Positions 7,219 through 14,303 of a DNA stretch of 22,473 nt are shown here, piece by piece (position 1 is the stretch's first letter; every line of letters starts with the position of its first letter). The notes under the pieces are model-generated. The model did not search any database. It saw only the letters and a list, made by a program, of their open reading frames with translations, and was not told the origin of the DNA. The DNA lies in the NCBI GenBank assembly GCA_964343305.1, contig CAYFJO010000158.1:1-22473 (forward strand), in the 5' to 3' direction. The translations under genes were made by a program, and so were the position numbers. Origin of the DNA: CAYFJO01 sp964343305 (GTDB lineage Bacteria > Planctomycetota > Planctomycetia > Pirellulales > Pirellulaceae).

Positions 7219-7689
7219 ATGCAACAAATCAATCTCTTGATAGCTGTGGCGAGCAAATCGATGCGGGAGTCCGTAACGGAAGCACTGGCGAAAACGGAAA
7301 CCAATGTGGTCGCGATCGTATCAACGTGCGAATCAGCGCAACGCTTCGCGAAGAATCCCAAGGTCAATTTCCTGTTGCTGGAAACCGAGTTAATGGACGG
7401 CGATAGCCTGTCGCTGCTGGATGCGATTACGACCGCAAGACCCGAACTGCCAGTTATCATGCTCTCCAGCACTGACAGCCCGCTACGTGTGTTGTTGGCC
7501 GATGAGTGCGGAGCCAGTGCCTATTTGTCTCACTTCGATTCGCATGAGTTAATAGCCGCGATCCATCGGCACCAAACTCAAACCAGTCCACATCCCGCGA
7601 GCATTGACGACCGCCCATCAAAGAGCCAGTGTCACGGGCTCCCATTGCCGCCATGGAGTAACGGATACAGCTATTTGGAACACAACTAG
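7219..7689 (+). CDS. Degenerate (pseudo-)receiver domain protein
   Basis: A 156-residue protein with the layout of a response regulator receiver over residues 1-120 but lacking the catalytic residues. The usual acidic pair near residues 10-12 is replaced (LLIAVASKS), the phosphoacceptor Asp is replaced by Glu55 in FLLLETELMDGDSL, the Thr/Ser region remains (IMLSSTDS), and the conserved Lys is replaced by Ser/His in AYLSHFDS (104-105). The helix-strand rhythm (SLLDAITTARPELPVIMLSS, HELIAAI) still matches the fold. The Asp-to-Glu change could mimic the phosphorylated state. The tail after residue 120 is Pro/Ser/His-rich with no DNA-binding domain. It probably acts by protein interaction with neighbouring regulators; that is inference. 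The ribosome binding site is weak. Confidence 0.7.
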   Translation: MQQINLLIAVASKSMRESVTEALAKTETNVVAIVSTCESAQRFAKNPKVNFLLLETELMDGDSLSLLDAITTARPELPVIMLSSTDSPLRVLLADECGASAYLSHFDSHELIAAIHRHQTQTSPHPASIDDRPSKSQCHGLPLPPWSNGYSYLEHN

Positions 7690-7908
7690 ACATCGTACCC
7701 TTCTACCCGCAGCTTCAAACTCACGCGGTGTCGATGGCTCTCCACCCGGAGAAGTCAATGGGCAGCCTGATCTTTTGCAAATTCATCGGCTAAACCTTTC
7801 CGAGTCAGTGCCTTTGGTGCGAAGGATATTGGAAACGAACATCGTGCGTCTCCTCAATGGGTTCTAGGTCCACGTGCCGGCGCGATCCTGCTGCTCGCGG
7901 CTGCGTGA

Positions 7909-8262
7909 TTAAACCACTCGACCAACCGAGAACATGAAACGCGGATCGTCCCACAGTCCGTCGTACCACTGAGGGGTCTTCCTTGTTGGACTTGCGTCAC
8001 GCGGAAGGACTTTGTGATCTGGGTAACTTGACGGCGGTCTTCGCGGTGGTTCCACGGACGGTCTGTGGCGTATGTCCAACGATTTTTCGGCGCGAAGAAC
8101 CAGCACTTGACTCGCTGGCGCGTCGCTGTCATTCAACTGTGGTGGCGCTTCCAAAGGTTCTTGATCGCTGCCTGCGGCCAACGCGATTACCGCCAGTCCA
8201 ACTAAAGCCGCCAGCAAGATTCGCCAAACCGATTCGGGGCGCCTTGTCGCTGTCACCTTCAT
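7909..8262 (-). CDS. Small membrane-anchored protein, unknown function
   Basis: A 117-residue protein with one N-terminal hydrophobic segment (about residues 12-31, VWRILLAALVGLAVIALAAGS) that is either a signal peptide or a membrane anchor, followed by a Pro- and Arg-rich, probably disordered region and a C-terminus PQWYDGLWDDPRFMFSVGRVV. No family is recognised. The start is supported by AAAGG upstream; the leader AACGAAAGGCA lies at exactly the same distance from the ATG as in the tungsten oxidoreductase gene. It is convergent with the pseudo-receiver gene, with 219 bases between them holding nothing recognisable. Confidence 0.6.
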   Translation of the reverse strand: MKVTATRRPESVWRILLAALVGLAVIALAAGSDQEPLEAPPQLNDSDAPASQVLVLRAEKSLDIRHRPSVEPPRRPPSSYPDHKVLPRDASPTRKTPQWYDGLWDDPRFMFSVGRVV

Positions 8263-8329
8263 GGCTTGTGCCTTTCGTTCTGGTCATCTTTCGTGATTGA
8301 TCAAACCGCTCGTCGTAGCGCGCGCAAAG

Positions 8330-8360
8330 AAAAAAACCCAACTCCTCGCAAGGAACTGGG
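8330..8360 (-). terminator. Rho-independent terminator, minus strand
   Basis: Read on the minus strand, 8352-8360 pairs with 8337-8345 (9-bp stem with two G-U wobbles, 6-base loop TTGCGA), followed directly by seven T residues (8336-8330). This is a classic intrinsic terminator. The nearest upstream minus-strand gene ends 340 bases away at 8701. Confidence 0.75.
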
Positions 8361-8528
8361 CTTGGTCGTTCGCGGCGGTGCCCGCGCGGCAAGATAAAAC
8401 AATGCGTTCATCTGACCAACTCAACTGGTATCGTGGCAGACTGGTTCTCTCAACACATTTTACTACAGCGGAAATACTCCTGTATCAGGCGGCTGACGCT
8501 TTTGAACTAGGCAGAAAAATGTAATGAC

Positions 8529-8553
8529 AATAGGCATTTCCCCGATGCCTATT
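8529..8553. repeat. 9-bp perfect hairpin
   Basis: Bases 8529-8537 and 8545-8553 are perfect inverted repeats around a 7-base loop. No T tract follows on either strand. Confidence 0.5.
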
Positions 8554-8568
8554 CGTCGCTCCTAAAGG

Positions 8569-8682
8569 GTGTCCCGGAATTGGTAGCGGAAGTCGTGAGA
8601 CTTCCGATTAGTGTTGTAGCTACGCTCGCCAGAGCGTGGAGGTCCGCCGTCTGGCGACGGCAGCTACAATCAAATTGGACAC
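8569..8682. repeat. Composite palindromic intergenic repeat (REP/MITE-like)
   Basis: Nested palindromes are directly visible. A hairpin at 8587-8606 has an 8-bp stem and GTGA tetraloop. A larger structure at 8614-8669 has outer arms 8614-8621/8662-8669 (8 bp) enclosing two stem-loops, 8622-8637 (6-bp stem, loop GCCA) and 8646-8661 (6-bp stem, loop TGGC); the two loops are complementary to each other. The whole is bounded by GTGTCC (8569-8574) and GGACAC (8677-8682). Such structure is typical of repeated extragenic palindromes; dispersal in the genome cannot be tested here. Confidence 0.6.
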
Positions 8683-8700
8683 TTATTTCTCGAACGATCC

Positions 8701-9402
8701 TTAGTTGTTTTCCAACACCCACAGCACGGCGTGTCGCGTGATCTCGTTGCCGTTTTTCAGACCGAGCTTGTCCTTAATGTGCTCGCGATGCGTTTCAATC
8801 GTCTTGATGCTCAAATGCAACGCGTCGGCAATTTGTCGTGAGGAATTCCCCTCGCCAATCATCTGGTACACTTCCATTTCACGATCGGACAGCAGATCGA
8901 TCGACGGACGCTCCAGCGAATCGTGGTTGTGGTTGGCAAGCCGATGCAACAGTGTCTCGGTCATCTCGGCGCTGAGGTAGATTTGGCCGCCCAGGACATG
9001 CCGGATCGCTGGGACGATCTTTTCTGTTGCCTCGCATTTGTTGATGTACCCCAGCGCCCCCGCATGCAACGAACGCTCGGCAAAGATGGATTCGTCGTGC
9101 ATGGACGAGACGAGTATCTTGATCTCTTTGTGATGTGCTTTGATCCGCTTGATGAGATCGAGTCCATTTCCCCGCTCGAGCGAAATGTCGACGACCACGA
9201 GGTCCGGTTGACACTCGGCGAGTTGGGCCATCGCATCATCCGCGCCGGTGGACTCGCCGCAAACCTCCAGTTCCAGTTCGTCGGAAATCAATCGTGAAAG
9301 TCCATAGCGAATCATCGCGTGATCATCCACGATGAAGATCCGCGCGGGCCGGCTCAAGTGGCTCGGACGTGAATAGTCTGGTTTCGATAAAGTTGCAGTC
9401 AT
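8701..9402 (-). CDS. NarL/FixJ family response regulator (orphan)
   Basis: A 233-residue response regulator. The start at 9402 is supported by AGGAG about seven bases upstream; an in-frame start further upstream (9552) would add 50 atypical residues. The receiver domain shows the acidic pair in IFIVDDH (Asp26, Asp27), phosphoacceptor Asp72 in LVVVDISL, Ser99/Ser100 and Lys122 in GYINKCE. The C-terminal LuxR-type helix-turn-helix runs from LLSDREMEVYQMIGEGNSSRQIADALHLSIKTIETHREHIKDKLGL to the end. All catalytic residues are intact. It is oriented away from the stress-protein run, with a 559-base gap between them. No partner kinase is seen. Confidence 0.93.
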   Translation of the reverse strand: MTATLSKPDYSRPSHLSRPARIFIVDDHAMIRYGLSRLISDELELEVCGESTGADDAMAQLAECQPDLVVVDISLERGNGLDLIKRIKAHHKEIKILVSSMHDESIFAERSLHAGALGYINKCEATEKIVPAIRHVLGGQIYLSAEMTETLLHRLANHNHDSLERPSIDLLSDREMEVYQMIGEGNSSRQIADALHLSIKTIETHREHIKDKLGLKNGNEITRHAVLWVLENN

Positions 9403-9961
9403 GGCAGGGCTCCTGGAAGAGAAGGCGCGTGATTGAGGTGCCACCGCGCGGTCGGGATGAGAATCTCCCGCACGGATACAGATGAGAGACAATGTCATCG
9501 ATCGCCAGATTGATGGGCCGAGTGTCCATTTCAATGACCTGGCTGGCGGCACGCAACGAAGCGTCGTCAGTTTTGACGAAAACCGTTTTCGAAAAACTCA
9601 AGCCTGCGACGATCCTGTCGAAGGATGAGGATAATGCTGTGACGCGTGGTTGTTCGTTTAGTGTGAACTGGTGTGCTCGTTGTCGTCAAGCACAATTGGA
9701 TGCGAATTTCAGAAAATCGCTGATTGCAAAATCATCATGCGACTGATTGGCGGCGATGTTTGCGGTGAATCGCCTTGCGCGACTAAGAGCCTATCGTCAG
9801 CAAATGCCTGATACCGATTTAGCCTTCCTGCCTAACTCAAACTCCGACACAGTCCGATTCAGATCGACGGTATTCCAAGGGTAAAATGACCAACAGTCGA
9901 GCGCCAGGCCCGTGTAATACTTGTCTAATTCGAAGCTCATCTAAACTAAGGAGCCGCAATC
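9403..9961. other. 559-base divergent intergenic region
   Basis: This separates the minus-strand NarL-type regulator from the plus-strand stress-protein run. Short ORFs occur on both strands (for example 9492-9746) but have no ribosome binding site or family signature. It must hold promoters for both directions; I see no clear box pair or strong hairpin. Confidence 0.5.
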
Positions 9962-10399
9962 ATGAATGCTCGCAAGGTTCTGTTCCCCAGTGACTTTTCC
10001 GAGTGCAGCGAAAGTCCCCTGGAGGAGGCGGCATCTTTGGCACTCGATACTGGAGCAAAGTTGATCATCTTGCATGTTGTCGAAGACGAAGCCCGGTACG
10101 AGGACCATGGATACGGTGGATTTCCGGTGATCGACGATGAAGCCCATCTGAACGATGAATTGGAACAAGTCACCCCGAGTGACTCTCGTGTTTCCTACGA
10201 GCATCGACTGATGCATGGCGATCCGGCCGCCACGATTTTGCGATTGGCCGACGACGAACAAGTCGACTTCATCGTCATGGGAACACACGGCCGTAGGGGA
10301 ATGATGCGCTTTTTGATGGGAAGTGTCGCCGAAGACGTCGTTCGTCATGCGAAGTGTCCGGTGCTGACCGTCAAACAATCGCAACACGCGTTTCACTAA
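9962..10399 (+). CDS. Universal stress protein (UspA family)
   Basis: A 145-residue single-domain universal stress protein. The N-terminus KVLFPSDFSECSE and the strand LIILHVVEDE are typical. The ATP-binding signature G-x2-G-x9-G-S is present in GTHGRRGMMRFLMGS, followed by AEDVVRHAKCPVLTVK, so this should be an ATP-binding type of Usp. Cytoplasmic. A strong Shine-Dalgarno AAGGAG (9948-9953) supports the start. It is followed after 30 bases by a YbaK-like deacylase and then by a receiver-ATPase fusion on the same strand, a likely operon for a stress response; that linkage is inferred from spacing. Confidence 0.93.
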   Translation: MNARKVLFPSDFSECSESPLEEAASLALDTGAKLIILHVVEDEARYEDHGYGGFPVIDDEAHLNDELEQVTPSDSRVSYEHRLMHGDPAATILRLADDEQVDFIVMGTHGRRGMMRFLMGSVAEDVVRHAKCPVLTVKQSQHAFH

Positions 10400-10429
10400 A
10401 ATCATTCGTCTTTCCACGAGGAGATCGAT

Positions 10430-10897
10430 ATGAACGTGCAAAGATTTCTCACGCAACGTGACATCTGGTTCGAAACGATTGAACACGACCCAACGTACGA
10501 CGCCCATTCGCTCGCTCAGGCCGTTCACGTCATGGACCAGGAAGTGGCAAAGCCGATCCTGTTGCGCGCAGACGATGGGTACGTCCTGGTGATTGTGCCG
10601 GCGTCATGCGACGTGGATCTGCGAGAGGTCAAGAGTGTTTTGGGCGCGGAACGTGTCATGCTGGCCAGCGAAGCGGATTGTGCTCACGAGTTTTTGGATT
10701 GCGAGTTTGGGGCGCGATTGCCTTTTGGATCGCAATACGGATTGAGAACCGTGATGGACGAGCGTTTGCGCGAAGATGACGAAATCGTTTTCGAAGGCAA
10801 CAGTCACGAACAAGCGATCCGCATGAACCTTCACGACTTCATGCGGTTGGAGCAACCGTTCGTTGCCGATGTGTCCACACCACAGTGCTTTGACTGA
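10430..10897 (+). CDS. YbaK/EbsC-type aminoacyl-tRNA deacylase-like protein
   Basis: A 155-residue protein matching the YbaK/aminoacyl-tRNA synthetase-associated editing domain in length and pattern: HDPTYDAHSLAQAVHVMDQEVAKPILLRADDGYVLVIVPA, a conserved lysine at about position 41, then VMLASEADCAHEF, GARLPFGSQYGL and DERLREDDEIVFEGNSHEQAIRMNLHDF. Such proteins hydrolyse mischarged tRNAs such as Cys- or Ala-tRNAPro; which substrate is used here cannot be told. The start is supported by GAGGAG (10418-10423). It sits between a universal stress protein and a response regulator, so a stress-specific role is plausible. This branch is often annotated only as YbaK/EbsC family protein. Confidence 0.82.
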   Translation: MNVQRFLTQRDIWFETIEHDPTYDAHSLAQAVHVMDQEVAKPILLRADDGYVLVIVPASCDVDLREVKSVLGAERVMLASEADCAHEFLDCEFGARLPFGSQYGLRTVMDERLREDDEIVFEGNSHEQAIRMNLHDFMRLEQPFVADVSTPQCFD

Positions 10898-10965
10898 TTG
10901 TGGCCAGCAGCGACTCGGTGCACAAGGTCATCGTTCGGAAAACGGCCAATGCAGGGAGATTTCTT

Positions 10966-11886
10966 ATGACCGTAAAGATCTTGGTTGTGGACGACTCGCA
11001 AATGGAACGAGTTCTCATTAAGGGAATGCTTGTGAAGAACCCGGAGTATCGAGTGGACTTGGCTGAAGACGGCGAACAAGCTCTCCGTTGCATCGCGACG
11101 AGTCGGCCAGATTTGGTGATCACCGATTTAGTAATGCCTGAAATGGACGGACTGGATTTGGTTCGCACCATGCGGCAGCGGCATTCAAGAATCCCGGTGG
11201 TGTTGATGACCGCCCACGGCAACGAATCTGTCGTCCTCGATGCGCTCGAAGCCGGGGCAGCCAGTTATGTGCCCAAGTCGCGTCAGGCCGAACGTTTGCT
11301 AGAGACGGTGGATCGTGTGATCAAACATGCTTCGGCCAATCTCACCGGCCAGCAGCTAGGCGAATGCGTACTGGATTATCACTGCCGATTTGCTTTGGAC
11401 AATGATCTGCAACTCATTCGCGCGTTGGTCGACCAGCTCCAGCAAGTGATGACGGACCAGGGATTTGGAGACACGATCGACCGCATTCGGATCGGCGAGG
11501 CTTTGGAAGAATCTTTGCAGAACGCCATGTATCACGGCAACCTGGAAATCGATGAACATGAACTGGCCAACGCCCGCGGGGAATTGGATGATCGGGCACT
11601 CCGGCGGCTGGTTGATCTTCGATGTCGCGATCCGCACATTGGCGAGCGAAAGATCCTCGTCGTCGCACATCTAACGCCGAGCGAAGTACGATTTGTCATT
11701 CGCGATCAAGGACGGGGCTTCAACACCGCGCCGGTTCGAATGGACAATGCCGTGCGGCGACTCCAGCGCGACCGCCACCGTGGTCTCACTCTGATCCAAT
11801 CGCTGATGGACGAAGTGCACTACAATGAAACGGGCAATGAGTTGACAATGAAAAAATGCCAACGCGTGCCTTCGCTAAAGAAGTAG
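10966..11886 (+). CDS. Response regulator with RsbW-like ATPase (HATPase_c) output domain
   Basis: A 306-residue protein. The start at 10966 is preferred because GGGAGA lies just upstream and the receiver begins immediately (MTVKILVVDD); a GTG at 10900 would add 22 residues. The receiver (1-120) has Asp9/Asp10, phosphoacceptor Asp54 (LVITDLVMPEMDG), Thr82 and Lys104 (YVPKS). The C-terminal part (about 140-295) has a GHKL/anti-sigma-kinase ATPase pattern: N-box GEALEESLQNAMYHGN (Glu181/182, Asn186), G1 box IRDQGRGF (Asp247, Gly249, Gly251) and RHRGLTLIQSLMDEV (271-284). There is no phosphoacceptor-His domain, so it resembles RsbW/SpoIIAB serine kinases more than histidine kinases. It likely controls a partner-switch by phosphorylation or binding; no STAS-domain antagonist or sigma factor gene is in the window. 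Confidence 0.88.
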   Translation: MTVKILVVDDSQMERVLIKGMLVKNPEYRVDLAEDGEQALRCIATSRPDLVITDLVMPEMDGLDLVRTMRQRHSRIPVVLMTAHGNESVVLDALEAGAASYVPKSRQAERLLETVDRVIKHASANLTGQQLGECVLDYHCRFALDNDLQLIRALVDQLQQVMTDQGFGDTIDRIRIGEALEESLQNAMYHGNLEIDEHELANARGELDDRALRRLVDLRCRDPHIGERKILVVAHLTPSEVRFVIRDQGRGFNTAPVRMDNAVRRLQRDRHRGLTLIQSLMDEVHYNETGNELTMKKCQRVPSLKK

Positions 11887-11939
11887 TCAACGTGCCGCTA
11901 CGACGAGCGGCAATGGAACATTTTCGTTCCCGTAGTCAG

Positions 11940-11978
11940 GGACCATTGTTCCGATCGAATTGGACGAGACAATGGTCC
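11940..11978. repeat. 10-bp inverted repeat downstream of receiver-ATPase gene
   Basis: Bases 11940-11949 and 11969-11978 are perfect inverted repeats with a 19-base spacer. It lies 53 bases after the receiver-ATPase stop and before the preferred start of the DUF2459-like gene. No T tract follows, so termination is not supported. Confidence 0.35.
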
Positions 11979-12098
11979 ATCCTACAACCTTCTAATGGCA
12001 GAAACTGGTCAATGGTATCGACATCTGACTTCCCTTTTGGCGCTAACAGGGGAATAATTCAGCCGCCAAGTGGATCGCATGGGGAAAGTCTTTTGAAA

Positions 12099-12818
12099 AT
12101 GCAGAATGCTCCACCACCAACCAGAACATGGTTTGCCCGTGCTCGGAAAGCGTGCTTTTGGCTCATTGGTTTGATGACTGGATTCGTCGCCTTCTACACA
12201 ATGTGCTGTGGGATTGGCATGATTCCCGTCAACAATGGGTTCGCGGAGTCGACCGACGGGATTGAGATCTTTGTTTTTGCCAGTGACATACACGCGGATG
12301 TGATCGTGCCGGTGAAAAGCGAAGTGATCGACTGGCGGCCGTTGTTTCCGGCGGAATGCTTTCCCAAGCGGCGGACGTCGTTCTCTCATATGGCGTTTGG
12401 CTGGGGAGATCGTGGATTTTATCTTCACACACCGACTTGGGATGATTTGGAGGTTTCGACAGCGTTAAGCGCACTTTGCTTGCCCAGCGGCGCGGTGATG
12501 CACGTCGCGCAATTCAATCGGCCTCGCGAGTCCGATCGCTGCCGGCGGATTGTCATTTCCAATGACCAGTATGCTCGCCTCGTGAAACATATTCAGAATG
12601 CATTCTTATTGGACGAAGGTGAAAGTTGCCAATTGATTCCATCGTTCTCCTACACGGGCAATGATGCGTTCTTCGAGGCGAAGGGGCACTACACCATGTT
12701 CACAACGTGCAACAACTGGGCGGGACGGGGGCTGAAGAACGCGGGCGTGAAGGTGGGTTATTGGACTCCGTTGCCGAGCATGGTGTTGTATCACCTGCCC
12801 GAACCGGAACAGGACTAA
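12099..12818 (+). CDS. DUF2459/TIGR02117-like membrane-anchored protein
   Basis: A 239-residue protein from the ATG at 12099; the frame is open upstream to an ATG at 11856, but that would overlap the previous gene and add 81 residues with no domain-like pattern. An N-terminal hydrophobic helix (about 17-42) should anchor it. Family patterns follow: IEIFVFASDIHADVIVPV, FSHMAFGWGDRGFYLHTPTW, CLPSGAVMHV and TMFTTCNNWAGRGLKNAGV. The conserved His65 and Cys204 (in CNNW) could be catalytic, and a papain-like fold has been suggested to me only by this pattern; no function is established. The extracytoplasmic side is likely for the main domain. Convergent with the next gene, separated by a 17-bp inverted repeat. 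Confidence 0.75.
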   Translation: MQNAPPPTRTWFARARKACFWLIGLMTGFVAFYTMCCGIGMIPVNNGFAESTDGIEIFVFASDIHADVIVPVKSEVIDWRPLFPAECFPKRRTSFSHMAFGWGDRGFYLHTPTWDDLEVSTALSALCLPSGAVMHVAQFNRPRESDRCRRIVISNDQYARLVKHIQNAFLLDEGESCQLIPSFSYTGNDAFFEAKGHYTMFTTCNNWAGRGLKNAGVKVGYWTPLPSMVLYHLPEPEQD

Positions 12819-12824
12819 GTACTG

Positions 12825-12885
12825 TCGTAGGACGGGCACTCCTGCCCGTCGTCAGGAAAGTCGAGCAAGAGTGCCCGTCCTACGA
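12825..12885. repeat. 17-bp inverted repeat between convergent genes (possible bidirectional terminator)
   Basis: Bases 12825-12841 and 12869-12885 are perfect inverted repeats. Inside the left half a second hairpin exists (12831-12838 with 12843-12850, 8 bp, loop CTCC), so the left arm can fold on itself or with the right arm. It fills the 73-base gap between two convergent stop codons, where it could end transcription from both sides. The nested design resembles the repeat at 8569-8682, although the sequence is different. Confidence 0.6.
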
Positions 12886-12891
12886 TCCTTG

Positions 12892-14190
12892 TCAGACCAG
12901 CTTGGTTACACCGGGAATAGCAACGGCCGGTGCGGCGATTTTTCCCCATTCGTATTTCGGTGGTGAAAGGTCTTCTTTTGAGTTAAGGGCTTGCTCCCAT
13001 GTGACCTTTTGACCTGTGTAGGTGGCCATGCGGCCCATGATGGCCAGCATCGTACTGTGCGCCATATAGCGGCCATTGTTAATCGGTTCGCCGTCGCGGA
13101 TGCTGGCGAACAAGACGTCGTGTTCGGTTTGATAAATGTCGTTGTCCTCGCCTTCGTAAGTCCATTTCTTATCGCCTTTGGTGATGTACAAACCGCGCTT
13201 GCGTTCGTTCAAGTTGACGCTTCCTTTGGACCCCACCACTTGGGCGCTCATGTCTCGTGCACAGCCGGCGATCTGACGCGTGTTGCTGAACAATTTCGCC
13301 CCGCTCTCAAACTCGTACGTGACGCTGTGATGGTCAAAGATGTTGCCAAACTCCGGCCCTTTGCGCACTTCGCGCCCACCCATCCCGATCGCGCTGACGG
13401 GATACTGGTCGCCCATTGCCCAGGCACAGATATCCAGATAATGCACGTGTTGCTCGACGTTGAAATCGCCCGACAGCCAGGTGAAATAATACCAGTTTCG
13501 CATTTGCCAATGCATGTCGGTCCATTCGTCTTTGCGCGGGTGCATCCACAGAAAGCCACGATAGTCGTTGGCTTGCAGCGTATGCACGTCGCCCACTTCG
13601 GCCTGATGAATACGATTGATCGTCTCTTGAAATCCGTAGCCGTATCGCAGGCAAAGTCCCGAACAAACCGCGAGATCTTTCTTCTTCGCCTCTTCGCAAA
13701 GCTGCAACACGCGGCGCACACCCGGCGCGTCGACCGCAACCGGCTTCTCCGCAAAAATGTGTTTGTTCGCATTGATTGCGGCTTCGATGTGAATCGGCCG
13801 AAAGTGCGGCGGCGTGGTGAGCAAGACGACATCCACGCCGCTGTCGATGACCTGCTGGTAGGCATCAAACCCAATGAACTGCCGTTCTTTAGGCACGTTG
13901 ACTTTGCCGGCAACGTCCTCAATTTCGGTCAAGCTGAGGTGACTCATTGCCAGTCGATCTTCGAATACATCACCCATCGCGGTCAACTGAACGTTCTTGT
14001 CGGCACGCAGGGCCTGCACCGCGGCCTTGGTTCCACGGCCGCCACATCCAATCAAACCGACCTTCAACAAATTTCCCCCAGCCGCATGAGCCTGGTTGAC
14101 AATGCCAAGCGAAGAGATGGTTGCCGCTCCGATCGCCGCGCTGGTGGTGGAAGAAAGAAACTGACGGCGAGAAGATTGTTTGTTTTGCAT
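12892..14190 (-). CDS. Tat-exported Gfo/Idh/MocA family oxidoreductase
   Basis: A 432-residue protein with a twin-arginine signal (RRQFLSS at residues 8-14, hydrophobic stretch, cleavage probably after the AHA at about 36). The start at 14190 is chosen because it places this signal at the N-terminus, with AAGG upstream; an in-frame start at 14247 adds 19 residues. The Rossmann motif VGLIGCGGRG (45-53) binds NAD(P), and EKPVAVD (148-154) carries the usual catalytic-region lysine. The C-terminal domain has HVHYLDICAWAMG. Such enzymes oxidise or epimerise sugars and sugar alcohols or act on glycosides; substrate unknown. Tat export of a folded, cofactor-loaded enzyme is common in planctomycetes. 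Convergent with the DUF2459-like gene. Confidence 0.93.
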   Translation of the reverse strand: MQNKQSSRRQFLSSTTSAAIGAATISSLGIVNQAHAAGGNLLKVGLIGCGGRGTKAAVQALRADKNVQLTAMGDVFEDRLAMSHLSLTEIEDVAGKVNVPKERQFIGFDAYQQVIDSGVDVVLLTTPPHFRPIHIEAAINANKHIFAEKPVAVDAPGVRRVLQLCEEAKKKDLAVCSGLCLRYGYGFQETINRIHQAEVGDVHTLQANDYRGFLWMHPRKDEWTDMHWQMRNWYYFTWLSGDFNVEQHVHYLDICAWAMGDQYPVSAIGMGGREVRKGPEFGNIFDHHSVTYEFESGAKLFSNTRQIAGCARDMSAQVVGSKGSVNLNERKRGLYITKGDKKWTYEGEDNDIYQTEHDVLFASIRDGEPINNGRYMAHSTMLAIMGRMATYTGQKVTWEQALNSKEDLSPPKYEWGKIAAPAVAIPGVTKLV

Positions 14191-14303
14191 CGGAGGTCGC
14201 CTTGTGACGCGTGGAGGTGGGAGGAGCGCTGGAATGCTGACGAGCATTATAGAGCATTCGCGCGGTAGGGCTCAAATCAATTCAGAAGTGCCTGGGTTTG
14301 AGA

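Larger units (their letters stand above)
8263..8700. other. 438-base gene-free region dense in hairpins
   Basis: No convincing gene on either strand; the ORFs present lack ribosome binding sites and known motifs. It holds, from left to right, a minus-strand terminator (8330-8360), a 9-bp hairpin (8529-8553), and a composite palindromic repeat (8569-8682). It lies between the anchored small protein and the end of the second NarL-type regulator. Confidence 0.6.

Noticed and set aside
8380..8530. Possible tRNA or structured RNA upstream of the orphan terminator
   Set aside because: No T-loop consensus, acceptor stem or anticodon arm could be built on either strand.
9492..9746. 84-codon ORF in the divergent region
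   Set aside because: There is no ribosome binding site, no domain pattern, and it overlaps the leader of the minus-strand regulator.
11856..12098. Upstream extension of the DUF2459-like protein
   Set aside because: It overlaps the previous gene and has an atypical composition; the anchor helix lies just after the inner ATG at 12099.
12991..14268. 425-codon plus-strand ORF opposite the Gfo/Idh/MocA gene
   Set aside because: It is antisense to a clear Tat-signal oxidoreductase; long antisense frames are common with this codon use.
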